Source of the DNA: Psychroserpens sp. NJDZ02
Lineage (GTDB): Bacteria; Bacteroidota; Bacteroidia; Flavobacteriales; Flavobacteriaceae
NCBI RefSeq assembly: GCF_004843725.1
Contig: NZ_CP039451.1
Location: forward strand, 3,788,001-3,852,000
Length of the DNA stretch: 64,000 bases
Reading direction: 5' to 3'
Shown here piece after piece: positions 1 through 9,000 of the stretch (positions are counted from its first letter, which is position 1; every line of letters starts with the position of its first letter). A model generated the notes under the pieces. It was not told where the DNA came from. It ran no database searches and saw only the letters and a list, made by a program, of their open reading frames with translations. A program made the position numbers and the translations under genes.

Positions 1-217
1 AAAATATCAAGCTATTGGCGAATTTCATCATTCAAGTATTCTTGGAGGTGAACCAGTTGCTGGGGCTGGAGAAATTACGGCAAGTAATGGAATAATCACA
101 GAAATATCAAATAAAAGTGGTCACTACCAACCTGATCGGGCTATTAACTCGCAGGTGATTGAGCAAATAAGTAATCAAAGAATAAACACAGCAATTATTA
201 AAATATCAGGATATTAA
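1..217 (+). CDS. C-terminal end of a polymorphic toxin (5' end outside window)
   Basis: The reading frame is open from base 2 to a TAA at 215-217 and enters from the left edge, so only about 71 C-terminal residues are visible. They contain HHSSILGGEPVAGAGEI and, further on, ISNKSGHYQP. This HSS-x-L-x-G-x-PVA-x-AGE…SGHYxP pattern is one I associate with C-terminal tips of large secreted toxins (Rhs/WapA or contractile-system effectors); I cannot name the catalytic family with confidence. The next gene starts four bases after the stop, the usual place for a dedicated immunity gene. The main body of the toxin, with any secretion or repeat domain, lies outside the window. Confidence 0.6.
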   Translation, partial: KYQAIGEFHHSSILGGEPVAGAGEITASNGIITEISNKSGHYQPDRAINSQVIEQISNQRINTAIIKISGY

Positions 218-221
218 AATT

Positions 222-512
222 ATGGAAAAGTTAAAACAAGGCTTAACTATCCCGATGTATGTATTACATTACATAGATAGTATGGAAGACTTAAATGAGA
301 AGATTGAAAAAATTAATTTTTTAAAAAAAGAGTATCCTTTGGATGACAGGAAAAATATCTTTGCTTCGCTAGAATGGGCTATGGATAACAAAGACTATAA
401 TTTTTTATCTCTAATGTCCTATGCAAATGATAGATTTTCAAATAATGATATTTTTCAATATCTAAACAAATTATATATTTTGTTCAAACAAAGAAATCTT
501 AATATTTCTTAG
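222..512 (+). CDS. Small acidic/aromatic protein, candidate immunity protein
   Basis: A 96-residue protein with no signal peptide or membrane segment, rich in Lys, Asn, Asp and aromatic residues and predicted mostly helical. I do not recognise its family. Its start codon follows the stop of the toxin C-terminus by four bases, so the two are almost certainly cotranscribed. Immunity to that toxin is the most economical role, but this rests on position only. Bases around its start (about 210-239) are nearly repeated at 631-660, in front of the displaced toxin module downstream, which marks this junction as a point of past recombination or duplication. Confidence 0.6.
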   Translation: MEKLKQGLTIPMYVLHYIDSMEDLNEKIEKINFLKKEYPLDDRKNIFASLEWAMDNKDYNFLSLMSYANDRFSNNDIFQYLNKLYILFKQRNLNIS

Positions 513-630
513 GATAGATACTTCCTGTTTTATCAATAAGCAAACACTATGATTCTTGGTTGTTTTCTCATTACATAACCAAAATTTAAAATTGTTTGTA
601 GCTATTTAATTATATTGAATAACATATTTA

Positions 631-660
631 GATATTAAAATTATGTAAAAATTAAAATAA
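631..660 (+). repeat. Degenerate second copy of the toxin/immunity junction
   Basis: The stretch GATATTAAAATTATG followed by an A-rich tract copies the sequence at about 210-239 that spans the first toxin stop and the immunity start. In the second copy the ATG is followed at once by TAA, so it is not translated as a start. It immediately precedes the open frame of the orphan toxin module. Confidence 0.6.
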
Positions 661-1156
661 TACCACCAATAAAAATACAGAAAGTGAATTACCCACAAAA
701 CCAGATAAAGATGGGAAGGCGTATGAATCGGAAGTATATGATCCAAGAAAAGATCCAAAATTTGAAGAATTAGCTAGAGAAGAAGGGAAAAATAGTAAAG
801 GAGATATTATTAAAGCTGAGAATGAAGCAGAAGCTATATTAATTGCAGAAAATAAAGGTATAGTTGAGAACCCCAGTAGACCAAATAGAAAATTAGGAGA
901 ACCTGATTTAAATTTTAAAATTGATGGACCAGATCCCTATAGATGGACAGATGTCAAGACTCCAGTTAATAGGGGAAACTTAACAAGAATGGCAGAAGGT
1001 ATTGGAAAAAAAATACCTTTGCAGAAAGGCGGAACTAATGATGTATTGCATATAGTAGATTTAAAAAACATACCACTTTCTGAAAAAGCATCATTTCAGC
1101 AAACAGTTATAAATTCGGCTGGAAGTCAAGATGGAATAGTTTTCATTAATAATTAA
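656..1156 (+). pseudogene. Orphan toxin C-terminal module without a start codon (PD-(D/E)XK nuclease-like)
   Basis: From 656, after an in-frame TAA at 653-655, a frame runs open for 166 codons to a TAA at 1154-1156, with no ATG near its 5' end. The peptide starts with a hydrophilic linker (PTKPDKDGKAYESEVYDP), then has a helix with ENEAEAILIAENKG, then GEPDLNFKIDG, WTDVKTPVN, an Ile/Gln segment, DVLHIVDLKN and a C-terminal DGIVFINN. An acidic residue followed by D-x-K on neighbouring strands, with a late Gln, resembles the nuclease tips of CdiA/Rhs-type toxins. The lack of a start and the linker-like N-terminus fit a displaced C-terminal cassette kept downstream of the active toxin gene. It could be swapped in by recombination. 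The specific nuclease activity is inferred. Confidence 0.6.
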
Positions 1157-1163
1157 AAAAGAG

Positions 1164-1730
1164 ATGATAGGTTTAGAGCAGAAAATAAATGATCACTTGA
1201 AATGGTTGGACAAAGAAGAAGGTAATCAACTAGATATTGAAAATGAAGAAATAAATAATTTTAATTTTGAGAATGTTGATTTAAATAGTGGAATCTTCAC
1301 AAATGTTAATTTTACTGATATTGATATTATAGAAGTGAATTTAAGTGGTTCTTACTTTTTTAATTGTGTTTTTAATAATGTTAGTTTTAAAAACGTGAAT
1401 TTAAGAAAAAGTGAATTTCATGATTGTCATTTTATTAAATGTAATATAGAGAAGTCTAATATCACTAAAACTGAGTTTTTTAATTTGAAATCAAATAACA
1501 CGAGTTTTTTGGAAGTGGATTTAGGTTGGGCATTTATAGATGGCTCAAGTTTTATTAAATGTGTTTTTGATAAGATTATCGTAGAAGGTACTATTATTGC
1601 AGATACTGAAATGCAAAATACTAGATTTAGACACCTCAAGTTTTCTAAAAAGTATCCTTTGAAATATGCAGAACAAAAGAATATTATTTATATTGAAGAT
1701 GAAGCAGTTTTTATAAAGGAAACTACTTAG
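1164..1730 (+). CDS. Pentapeptide-repeat-like protein, candidate immunity for the orphan toxin module
   Basis: A 188-residue protein. From about residue 27 to 150 it shows a five-residue periodicity with Phe, Leu or Ile at the central position and small or Asn residues before it (FNFENVDLNSGIFTNVNF, later SFKNVNLRKSEFHDCHF). This is the pattern of a right-handed quadrilateral beta helix. There is no signal peptide. It begins seven bases after the stop of the start-less toxin module, so it is placed as the cognate immunity gene. Pentapeptide proteins also protect gyrase, but nothing here points to that. Family assignment is fairly safe; the immunity role is inferred from order. Confidence 0.65.
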   Translation: MIGLEQKINDHLKWLDKEEGNQLDIENEEINNFNFENVDLNSGIFTNVNFTDIDIIEVNLSGSYFFNCVFNNVSFKNVNLRKSEFHDCHFIKCNIEKSNITKTEFFNLKSNNTSFLEVDLGWAFIDGSSFIKCVFDKIIVEGTIIADTEMQNTRFRHLKFSKKYPLKYAEQKNIIYIEDEAVFIKETT

Positions 1731-1783
1731 TTTTATCCCCTTATAAATTAGGAGTGATCTTTTAAATATCAAAATCAATATAT

Positions 1784-2395
1784 TTGAATATGATGGATAA
1801 TGAAATACATGATACTCTCTATACATATACTGATGAAGATGGTAATCAAGGAGAAGACCTTAGAGAAGTTCAGTTATTAGAAAGTTTTTCTCAAGAAAGG
1901 ATAGAAAAGTTGACTAATTTGACTAATTTGACTAATAATGAGGATAGGTATATAGCGTATCAAGCAATGCTCATATTATTATCTTGGGGAATAGATGTAG
2001 GTTTTAAAAAACCTCATCGAATTTATGGAGAAGATAATGTATACGATGTAATATCCGATGCATTATATATATCTACTTATAATACAAACGATGAAGATAA
2101 AATAGTTCCATACATTAAAATAATGTTAGCAATGTATGGGAATAAGTTTTTTGAAAGTAGATTAAAGTATGTTTTATTGAAATTACAAAACACTTCTGTT
2201 TTAATACCTAATATAAAAAAAGCTATTGAGACTGCTATAGCTAATGAACGTTACTATCAAGCGAGTCAGTTATTACCTGTTATAGCTAAATATGAAGAAG
2301 AAGCGCTAGATCAGTATGTAAAAGAGTTTTCTTTTTTTACAAAATATGATAATCGTATCAGCCATAATTTAAAAGAAATACAAAATTATAATTAA
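1784..2395 (+). CDS. Hypothetical helical protein, possible further immunity gene
   Basis: A 203-residue soluble protein with an acidic N-terminus and a mostly helical remainder (YIAYQAMLILLSWGIDVG, then several short helices), somewhat like HEAT-type immunity proteins. Codons 43-51 are a threefold tandem repeat of the nine bases TTGACTAAT (1910-1936) giving LTN-LTN-LTN, a slippage-prone tract whose copy number may vary between strains. The second Met (1790) is an equally possible start. It follows the toxin/immunity cluster on the same strand, but there is a gap of about 50 bases and no sequence evidence linking it to a particular toxin. Confidence 0.5.
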   Translation: MNMMDNEIHDTLYTYTDEDGNQGEDLREVQLLESFSQERIEKLTNLTNLTNNEDRYIAYQAMLILLSWGIDVGFKKPHRIYGEDNVYDVISDALYISTYNTNDEDKIVPYIKIMLAMYGNKFFESRLKYVLLKLQNTSVLIPNIKKAIETAIANERYYQASQLLPVIAKYEEEALDQYVKEFSFFTKYDNRISHNLKEIQNYN

Positions 2396-2467
2396 GTTTC
2401 TATCGTAAAATGAATTTTATGATGTTCAAAAAATGTTTGGTAGGTAAATTTCAAAATGGAGGTAAGT

Positions 2468-5400
2468 ATGAAGTTAAAATTCTTAAAAAAACGAAAGTTC
2501 TGGTGGCGGTTTATTGCTGTTATAATCTTACTACCAATACTTTTTTTTAGTAGCGTAGTATTATATATTTATTCAGAACAAGACGATATTATTCAAAATG
2601 AAATTGCTGATTTAAATAAACAACACCAAGGTTTGATCACAATCGGTGACACTCATTTGTCACTTTTCAACAACTTTCCTGATATTTCTTTTAAGGTAGA
2701 TGATGTAAAAATCTATGAAACTAAAGACACTAATGCATCACCAATCCTAGATGTTGCTGACATTTATACGGGTTTCAATATATGGGATATTATAAACGGA
2801 AACTATAATATTCGGTCACTTATTATAGAAGAAGGGTTTTTTGATATTGTGCTACATAAAGATGGAACAATCAACCTTCAAAATGCTTTAGAATCTTTTG
2901 AGGAAACAGAAACAACAAGTGACGACTTTGTAAATATCCAACTACAGCGTATTCAATTACATAATCTAGATATTCATAAAAAAGATGAAACCGAAAATAC
3001 AGATCTAGAAACTTTCATTTATGAAGGAAAAGGTGGATTTACTATAAATAATGAACTGATTTCTGGTCACATAGATACTGAATTTGAAATGAATTTAATT
3101 GATAACGGAGACACCACTTATGTCCGTCACAAACATTTTGAACTTCATACAGACCTCGCACTCAATCAAAACACAGGACTGCTTACCGTTAAACCTTCAG
3201 GTATTAAAATGGAACACGGTGATTTTGAAATAGAAGGCACTATAGATACTAAAAACGATGTAGACCTTGATCTTTCTATAAAAGGAACCAAGCCCAATTT
3301 TGATATGCTAATTGCTTTTGCGCCAGAAGATGTGATACCTGTTTTGGAACGCTATAGTAATGCAGGAAAAATCTATTTTAATGCTTTAGTTAAAGGACGG
3401 ACACTCAACCAACAAATGCCCTTTTTTGATGTCCATTTTGGTGCAAGTGAGGCTTTTCTTGAAAATACAGACAAAGGGAAACGCGTAGACGATATGGGGT
3501 TTAGTGGTCATTTTACCAATGGCGAAGACCGTAATTTACGCACCATGAAATTCTCATTAACAGATATGACAGCCAAACTAGAAACAGGCACGTTTTTAGG
3601 GAATATTGTTATTGAAAATTTTGAAGAACCTGAAGTTAATATGCAATTAAATGTTGACTTTAACTTAGAATTTATGGCTAGTTTTCTTAATCTTAAAGAC
3701 ATAGAAAACACCTCTGGAAATGTGTCGTTAGAAATGAATTTTCATGATATTATAGATATAGACCATCCTGAACTTTCACTAAACACACTTAATCAAGCCT
3801 ATTTTACAGAGTTAAAAGTAACTAATCTAAGTGTCTCTTCGGCAGAGCTTCCTGCGCCATTAAAACAACTTAACGCGCACCTTATAATGAATGGTAAAAA
3901 AGCAACGCTTGATCAATTTGATATGATATTGGGTAAGTCTGACGTATCCGTAACAGGATATTTATCAGATTTTCCTGCCATTATACATCACACTAACACG
4001 CCTGTAGACGCGCATTTGGAGATTAAATCCAATCTCCTTGATATTTCAGAAATAACACGCTATTCTGCAATAGACAGCACAGGTATAGACGAACAGATTA
4101 AAAATTTAAGTATGGGGTTCTCATTTAAATCTTCGGCTAAAGCCTTTACAGAATCTCAATATTTACCAGAAGGCGAATTTTTTATAGATAGTCTTCATGC
4201 ACAACTTAAGCATTACCCACATAAATTACATGATTTTCATATCGATTTTCTTATTGGCGATAAAGACCTAAAAATTGTAGATTTCACTGGTTTTATTGAC
4301 AATACAGATTTCCATTTTAATGGACAAGTCTATAATTATGGCTTTTGGATGCAAGACCAACTTAATGGAGATGTAGATTTGGATATTACCTTAACATCCA
4401 ATGTATTACGCTTAGAAGACATATTTTCATACCAAGGCGAGAATTATGTCCCTAAAGAGTATCGTCACGAAGAGTTCGAAAAATTAGTCTTACATCTTAA
4501 TTCTAGTATGCATTACAAAGATTCAGCATTACATTCCATAGATCTAGATCTTGATAAGCTTACTACTAAAATGCATTTACATCCTTTACGATTTGAAAAT
4601 TTTAAAGGACGTTTTCATTATGAAGATGAGCACCTCGTCATTCAAAAATTTAATGGTAAAATAGGAAGAACTATTTTTGGTGTGGACCTTAATTATTATT
4701 TAGGAGATGATGAAGCTATAAAAAAACGAGACAATTACCTTGCGCTAAAAGCAAATTACATAGATTTTGATCAACTTTTTAATTTTAATACTTCACCATC
4801 AACAACCAACCAAGTAACAACCCCCAAAAAAGACACGGAAACTGCAGATGTTAAAGCGCACGCAGAGGCGTTTAATTTGTACGAACTTCCATTTACAGAT
4901 ATGACATTTGATATCAATATCGGTCATTTTATATATCATCGTATTGATTTACAAAATATTAAAGCGGAGTTGCGTACCACGCAAAATCATTATATCCACG
5001 TTGATACCATGTCTATGAATGCGGCTGGAGGTAACTTTAAAATGTCGGGTTATTTTAATGGTAGTGACCCAAAACATATTTACATGAAACCCGATTTAGT
5101 GGCAGAGCATGTAGATATAGATAAACTACTGTTTAAGTTTGAAAACTTTGGGCAAGATCACTTAGTGTCAGAAAATTTAAAAGGTACTGTGTCTTCTAGA
5201 ATTAAAGGTAAAATTAGAGTGTATCCAGATTTAGTACCTGATTTGGATCAATCAGAAATCCATATGGATGTAGAAGTCCTAAATGGAAAATTACAAAATT
5301 ATGATCCTATATCCATGTTGTCAGATTATATGGGTGATAAAAATCTTAGAAACATAAAATTTGATACCCTTAGAAATCATTTAGATATTACTAATGGGCG

Positions 5401-5704
5401 CATAACTATACCAAACATGACTATCGAGTCTACGCTAGGACATTTGGAGTTGTCAGGCACACAAGATAGCGATCATAATATCGAATATTATGTCAGAATT
5501 CCTTGGGAAACCATAAAACAGGCAGCACGTTATAAGCTATTTGCTAAAAAAAATAATCCCGATAGTACTGTAGAAATGGAGGATGACGACATTATAGAGC
5601 TTGATCCTAATAAAAAAATACGCTACCTCAACTTAAAATTACATGGTAACATGGATGATTTTAAAGTGTCCATGAAAAAAGCAAAAAAGAGTGAAAAGGA
5701 ATAA
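2468..5704 (+). CDS. AsmA-like / DUF748-type envelope protein
   Basis: About 1,078 residues. One N-terminal transmembrane helix (IAVIILLPILFFSSVVLYIY) follows a very basic start, and a long periplasmic part follows with repeated short beta-strands typical of the AsmA/TamB-like bridge proteins (LxIDxVxIxG-type strands, HGDFEIEGTID, GGNFKMSGYFNG, LGHLELSGTQD near the C-terminus). Proteins of this fold are thought to move lipids between inner and outer membrane. An upstream ATG at 2456 is in frame, but the GGAGG at 2459-2463 sits just before the ATG at 2468, so I prefer the latter. It appears monocistronic, ending at a strong bidirectional terminator. Confidence 0.8.
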   Translation: MKLKFLKKRKFWWRFIAVIILLPILFFSSVVLYIYSEQDDIIQNEIADLNKQHQGLITIGDTHLSLFNNFPDISFKVDDVKIYETKDTNASPILDVADIYTGFNIWDIINGNYNIRSLIIEEGFFDIVLHKDGTINLQNALESFEETETTSDDFVNIQLQRIQLHNLDIHKKDETENTDLETFIYEGKGGFTINNELISGHIDTEFEMNLIDNGDTTYVRHKHFELHTDLALNQNTGLLTVKPSGIKMEHGDFEIEGTIDTKNDVDLDLSIKGTKPNFDMLIAFAPEDVIPVLERYSNAGKIYFNALVKGRTLNQQMPFFDVHFGASEAFLENTDKGKRVDDMGFSGHFTNGEDRNLRTMKFSLTDMTAKLETGTFLGNIVIENFEEPEVNMQLNVDFNLEFMASFLNLKDIENTSGNVSLEMNFHDIIDIDHPELSLNTLNQAYFTELKVTNLSVSSAELPAPLKQLNAHLIMNGKKATLDQFDMILGKSDVSVTGYLSDFPAIIHHTNTPVDAHLEIKSNLLDISEITRYSAIDSTGIDEQIKNLSMGFSFKSSAKAFTESQYLPEGEFFIDSLHAQLKHYPHKLHDFHIDFLIGDKDLKIVDFTGFIDNTDFHFNGQVYNYGFWMQDQLNGDVDLDITLTSNVLRLEDIFSYQGENYVPKEYRHEEFEKLVLHLNSSMHYKDSALHSIDLDLDKLTTKMHLHPLRFENFKGRFHYEDEHLVIQKFNGKIGRTIFGVDLNYYLGDDEAIKKRDNYLALKANYIDFDQLFNFNTSPSTTNQVTTPKKDTETADVKAHAEAFNLYELPFTDMTFDINIGHFIYHRIDLQNIKAELRTTQNHYIHVDTMSMNAAGGNFKMSGYFNGSDPKHIYMKPDLVAEHVDIDKLLFKFENFGQDHLVSENLKGTVSSRIKGKIRVYPDLVPDLDQSEIHMDVEVLNGKLQNYDPISMLSDYMGDKNLRNIKFDTLRNHLDITNGRITIPNMTIESTLGHLELSGTQDSDHNIEYYVRIPWETIKQAARYKLFAKKNNPDSTVEMEDDDIIELDPNKKIRYLNLKLHGNMDDFKVSMKKAKKSEKE

Positions 5705-5777
5705 TGCGATGTACGCGTTACTATAAAAAACATCCAACACTAAGTATAAATTATTACGCCATATAGGCATACATTAT

Positions 5778-5816
5778 CCTTTAGTATAATTATCTACTTG
5801 ATTATTATACTAAAGG
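5778..5816. terminator. Bidirectional terminator between convergent genes
   Basis: A perfect 13-base inverted repeat, CCTTTAGTATAAT and its complement, separated by 13 bases. It lies between the 3' end of the AsmA-like gene (+) and the 3' end of the minus-strand gene after it. Confidence 0.6.
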
Positions 5817-5833
5817 TATAACCAATTTATAGG

Positions 5834-6247
5834 TTAAGCTTCAAACACACTTAATAGTTTGTTTTTTAGCTTTTCATCTATTCCATTTTGTTCAAATAAT
5901 TTGACTAATGCTTTATTTGCTAATGTTTTGTAATACGCTAAGTCTTCATCAGGATTCTCTTTTATTAGAGTTTTAAAGGTTTTACATGCTTTGTTTATCT
6001 CTCCATTTAATACATAAGCGCTTGCTAAGTATTCCCAAACATACATTTGACTATATGAAGATAATTTGTTGTAGATAGACGTTAATTGTTCACAGATTTT
6101 TAAAAATTCAGGGTAATTTAATTTATCATCTTTATACAATAAGCATAGATTTAAGGTTCCTGCTTCAGTAGGCAGGATTTGATAACAACGTTTCCACCAT
6201 TTTTCTGCATTGTCATAGTCTTCTAATCCGTTGTACCATGATCCCAT
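5834..6247 (-). CDS. TPR-like hypothetical protein with uncertain start
   Basis: The visible 137 residues are helical with TPR-type spacing (GLEDYDNAEKWWKRCYQILP and EYLASAYVLNGEINKACKTF). The ATG at 6247 falls inside what should be the first helix. The same frame stays open back to about 6325, reading ESKKITDAIQEHESACNY just before that Met, with no ATG, GTG or TTG. This overlaps the 3' end of the upstream gene in another frame. So either translation starts at an unusual codon, is coupled by the overlap, or one base change has split a longer protein. Function unknown. Confidence 0.55.
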   Translation of the reverse strand: MGSWYNGLEDYDNAEKWWKRCYQILPTEAGTLNLCLLYKDDKLNYPEFLKICEQLTSIYNKLSSYSQMYVWEYLASAYVLNGEINKACKTFKTLIKENPDEDLAYYKTLANKALVKLFEQNGIDEKLKNKLLSVFEA

Positions 6248-6293
6248 ATAGTTACAAGCGCTTTCATGTTCTTGTATAGCGTCCGTTATTTTT

Positions 6294-7085
6294 TTAGACT
6301 CTACCTTTAAAAGGTTTAATATCTTCTAAATAGGGCTCTAAACTAGCTATTGCTGCTTTTTTACATGCTTCCTTACTAGCGCCTTCCTCTTCTTTTTTAA
6401 TTAATATACGTCGTGCTTTAAATAGCGCTTTACTAATATCACTTTGACTAGGATAATTTGATAAAGGCGTCATACCAATAGTCTTGAAAAGGCTTTTTCC
6501 GGGTGTTGTAATTTCTTTATTCCAAAGTGACAGTAATAATTTTTGATTTTCAGGAGTAGTAACAAAATCGGCTATGACTTTTTTACGAATTATAGTGTCT
6601 GGTATTATTCCTTTATACATAGGTACTGTACACTCTTCTTCTATATCTCCAAAGCATTTTAGATAAACAGAAGCACCTTTTATTAGATATGGCTTAATGT
6701 CTACGTCTTCTAATAATTTTTGACCTACAATTGCTAGAACAGTACACTGTAGAAATAGCTCAAAGTCAGTACTATATTGGTAATTGTTTTCCCATGCTTT
6801 ATTGATGGGTGGAGGTCCCCAAAGGTCTTTAACACTTTCTAAAACATCACTAGAAGCGGACTCGTCTATTTTATTTTTTAGCACTCTTAACTGCTCTTTA
6901 GAATAGATACCTAGTGTATAATCAACAACTACAAAATCATCACCATTATCATCATAATCTAGGTATTGGTTTCTTAAAAGGGCTATTTTTTTTATAGACT
7001 CTTTTTCATAATCTACTATTTTACTTAAAAACAACGTTTTATATTCCTTAAACAGATATTGGGTCATTTCTTCAAACCATTTCAT
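6294..7085 (-). CDS. Hypothetical cytoplasmic protein
   Basis: A 263-residue protein without signal peptide or membrane helix, containing an acidic segment (LDYDDNGDDFVVVDYTLG) and a Lys/Glu-rich helical C-terminus (KARRILIKKEEEGASKEA). I do not recognise the family. It is followed without a gap by the TPR-like gene in another frame and the two are probably one transcription unit; a single-base shift near 6296-6325 would fuse them into one protein of about 410-420 residues. Confidence 0.55.
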   Translation of the reverse strand: MKWFEEMTQYLFKEYKTLFLSKIVDYEKESIKKIALLRNQYLDYDDNGDDFVVVDYTLGIYSKEQLRVLKNKIDESASSDVLESVKDLWGPPPINKAWENNYQYSTDFELFLQCTVLAIVGQKLLEDVDIKPYLIKGASVYLKCFGDIEEECTVPMYKGIIPDTIIRKKVIADFVTTPENQKLLLSLWNKEITTPGKSLFKTIGMTPLSNYPSQSDISKALFKARRILIKKEEEGASKEACKKAAIASLEPYLEDIKPFKGRV

Positions 7086-7345
7086 GTCTTCTTTAATCTT
7101 AGGGATTTATTTATGTCTTTGTAAATCGTTATTTAGAGTGTAAATATAATTTAAAATGTTTATTCCTTTTATCCCTGAAAACCGTGTGATTTAAAAATGT
7201 TCTATTTGTTAAAATTCTCTATATTTGAAAGACTATCTTTTGGATTATAAATTTCCATAAGTACTATTTTATTCCTAAAAGGGTATTTAATATCAATGTT
7301 AACCTAATAGATAAAATATATTTGTATTAAAATTATAAATAACTA

Positions 7346-8023
7346 ATGATTACTATGTCTACCAAATATTTAAATAAGTACCAAAAATGTAAAAAGGCAT
7401 GCTTTACTATATTGTTTTTATGTGCTGTACTGTATGGATATAGTCAGCAAACATTTGATACTGCTAATAGTGAATATGACGTTTTACAAGAAAGAATAAA
7501 AACGAAAGACACGTTAATACATTATATCACAAAACATTATGAGTGTTCTCAAGTATTATCAGGAAGAATTGATTATTACTATGAGGCAGACAAACTTATA
7601 TTAATTAATCATTTTTATAAACAAGGATCTACAAATCTTTGGACTTCAGAAGATTATTTTATTATAGATGATACCCTAAAAATAAAAACTTTAATTACAG
7701 AAGAAACAATTCACCTTAATACAATGTATAAAGAAGATTACAATGGGTCATCATCTATACGTGTAGAAAAGGTAATTGAAGTTGTTGAACAAAGAATGTT
7801 TTTTGATAGCAATTCTACTAGTGTATGTTTTGAAAGAAAGCACGCAAAAAATGCACTTGATTGGGATGCAGCTTATTTTAATTCTTTAGAATTAAAGGAA
7901 AGTAATTGCATAGAAGACAATGAAGAAATACTTGATAAGTATAAACTACTCAGGAAAGCCGAAAAGAATTTGAAAGCGGGATATTCTTATAGAGAACAAC
8001 AATGTATTTTTTATATGTGGTAA
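7346..8023 (+). CDS. Secreted hypothetical protein
   Basis: A 225-residue protein with a basic N-terminus followed by a hydrophobic stretch (ACFTILFLCAVLYGYSQQ), which reads as a signal peptide cleaved after the small residues before QQ. The mature part is a charged, Tyr-rich single domain with no motif I recognise. The ATG at 7355 is an equally likely start. The gene stands alone, divergent from the minus-strand pair on its left. Confidence 0.6.
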   Translation: MITMSTKYLNKYQKCKKACFTILFLCAVLYGYSQQTFDTANSEYDVLQERIKTKDTLIHYITKHYECSQVLSGRIDYYYEADKLILINHFYKQGSTNLWTSEDYFIIDDTLKIKTLITEETIHLNTMYKEDYNGSSSIRVEKVIEVVEQRMFFDSNSTSVCFERKHAKNALDWDAAYFNSLELKESNCIEDNEEILDKYKLLRKAEKNLKAGYSYREQQCIFYMW

Positions 8024-8575
8024 ATAAATTATGCCAAATAAGTCTTATTATCAAATATGTGAATTTTGAAATAATCTAAAACGGTTAGCTTTTTAAGTTG
8101 GAAGGTTGTGCGGTTAGATACAGAATACTCGATTTAAACTGAATGTAAAACTGGAATATTATAGACTCAAGTGCTAAATATAGATTGATAAGTACTAAAC
8201 ATCATAATTTCGCCAACGCGCCATCTGTGTTATAAATAGCTTCATCCACCGGATAAACCTATTTATAAAGTGTACTATAATTTATATTATGTAAAATAGA
8301 CTTTGTTAAGCTATACAATTACATTTAACGTCAAATAATCTCAAGCCTATTCAGTTTATAGCTGAGCCTTATATTATGGATGTGTATTCTGCAGAAAAAG
8401 CAGATGTTTTGAAGTTATGAAATCAAACCGTTGCGGATATAGCAAACACATTACAAAAAACAATTATTGTATTAAAAACGTGTATCTCCTGGGGCAACTA
8501 AAAATACTTGATATAGTACATAAAAAAGTCCAACAGTTTGTGTTGGACTTTTTCCTTACTTAGTATTTTCCTTTA
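8024..8575. other. Intergenic stretch with a degenerate short reading frame
   Basis: About 550 bases without an intact gene. From ATG at 8376 a frame reads MDVYSAEKADVLKL, meets TGA, then continues in the same frame as NQTVADIANTLQK… to TAA at 8499-8501. This looks like a decayed gene fragment, too short to name. The rest is AT-rich with no RNA gene that I can support. Confidence 0.3.
8524..8552. terminator. Intrinsic terminator (bidirectional)
   Basis: AAAAGTCCAACA pairs with TGTTGGACTTTT around a five-base loop, with A and T tracts on both sides. On the minus strand it terminates the PepSY-like gene, whose stop is about 25 bases away. Confidence 0.8.
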
Positions 8576-8998
8576 TTAATTTATAATGTCACCGTTGGCC
8601 CGGAATTCGATATCCTTATTTTTCCCTTTCTGTTTAAACTCCACATCATAGAATTCGCCTTTCGAGGCACTTTGTACATGTTCTACTTCTGTAATGTCTT
8701 CACTACCATATTCTGTTTTGATAATAGCTCTTATGGCTTTTGGTAAATCTCCTTTTTTAATACTGTTTTCGGTTTCTATCCAATGACCATTCGGACTAAA
8801 ATCGGCTCTATATTTGACGCCTTTGTCTTTAAAATGGGCTTCAAAGTTGCCATGTGCATCAGTTTCCCAGTCCGGATTATTCTCTCCAGGATACTTAACC
8901 TCAAAAGCATTTTGGACACTTTTTGGGACTTGGCTATGTACTATATTTTGGCAACTAAATACTATTATTGCGATAATTATATACTGTAACTGTCTCAT
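8576..8998 (-). CDS. PepSY-like (BLIP-like) secreted protein
   Basis: 140 residues. The N-terminus is a signal sequence (YIIIAIIVFSC…), possibly a lipoprotein signal with Cys at residue 16. The mature part has PKSVQNAFEVKYPGENNPDWE and a second half with LPKAIRAIIKTEYG and FYDVEFKQKGKNKDIEF. This matches the two-repeat putative beta-lactamase-inhibitor-like, PepSY-like fold common in Bacteroidota, in which each half has a helix (A-F-x-x-x-YPG) and a W/Y-x-V-x-F strand. Its biochemical role is generally unknown. It follows a second secreted gene by two bases, forming a two-gene operon. Confidence 0.75.
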   Translation of the reverse strand: MRQLQYIIIAIIVFSCQNIVHSQVPKSVQNAFEVKYPGENNPDWETDAHGNFEAHFKDKGVKYRADFSPNGHWIETENSIKKGDLPKAIRAIIKTEYGSEDITEVEHVQSASKGEFYDVEFKQKGKNKDIEFRANGDIIN

Positions 8999-9000
8999 CT

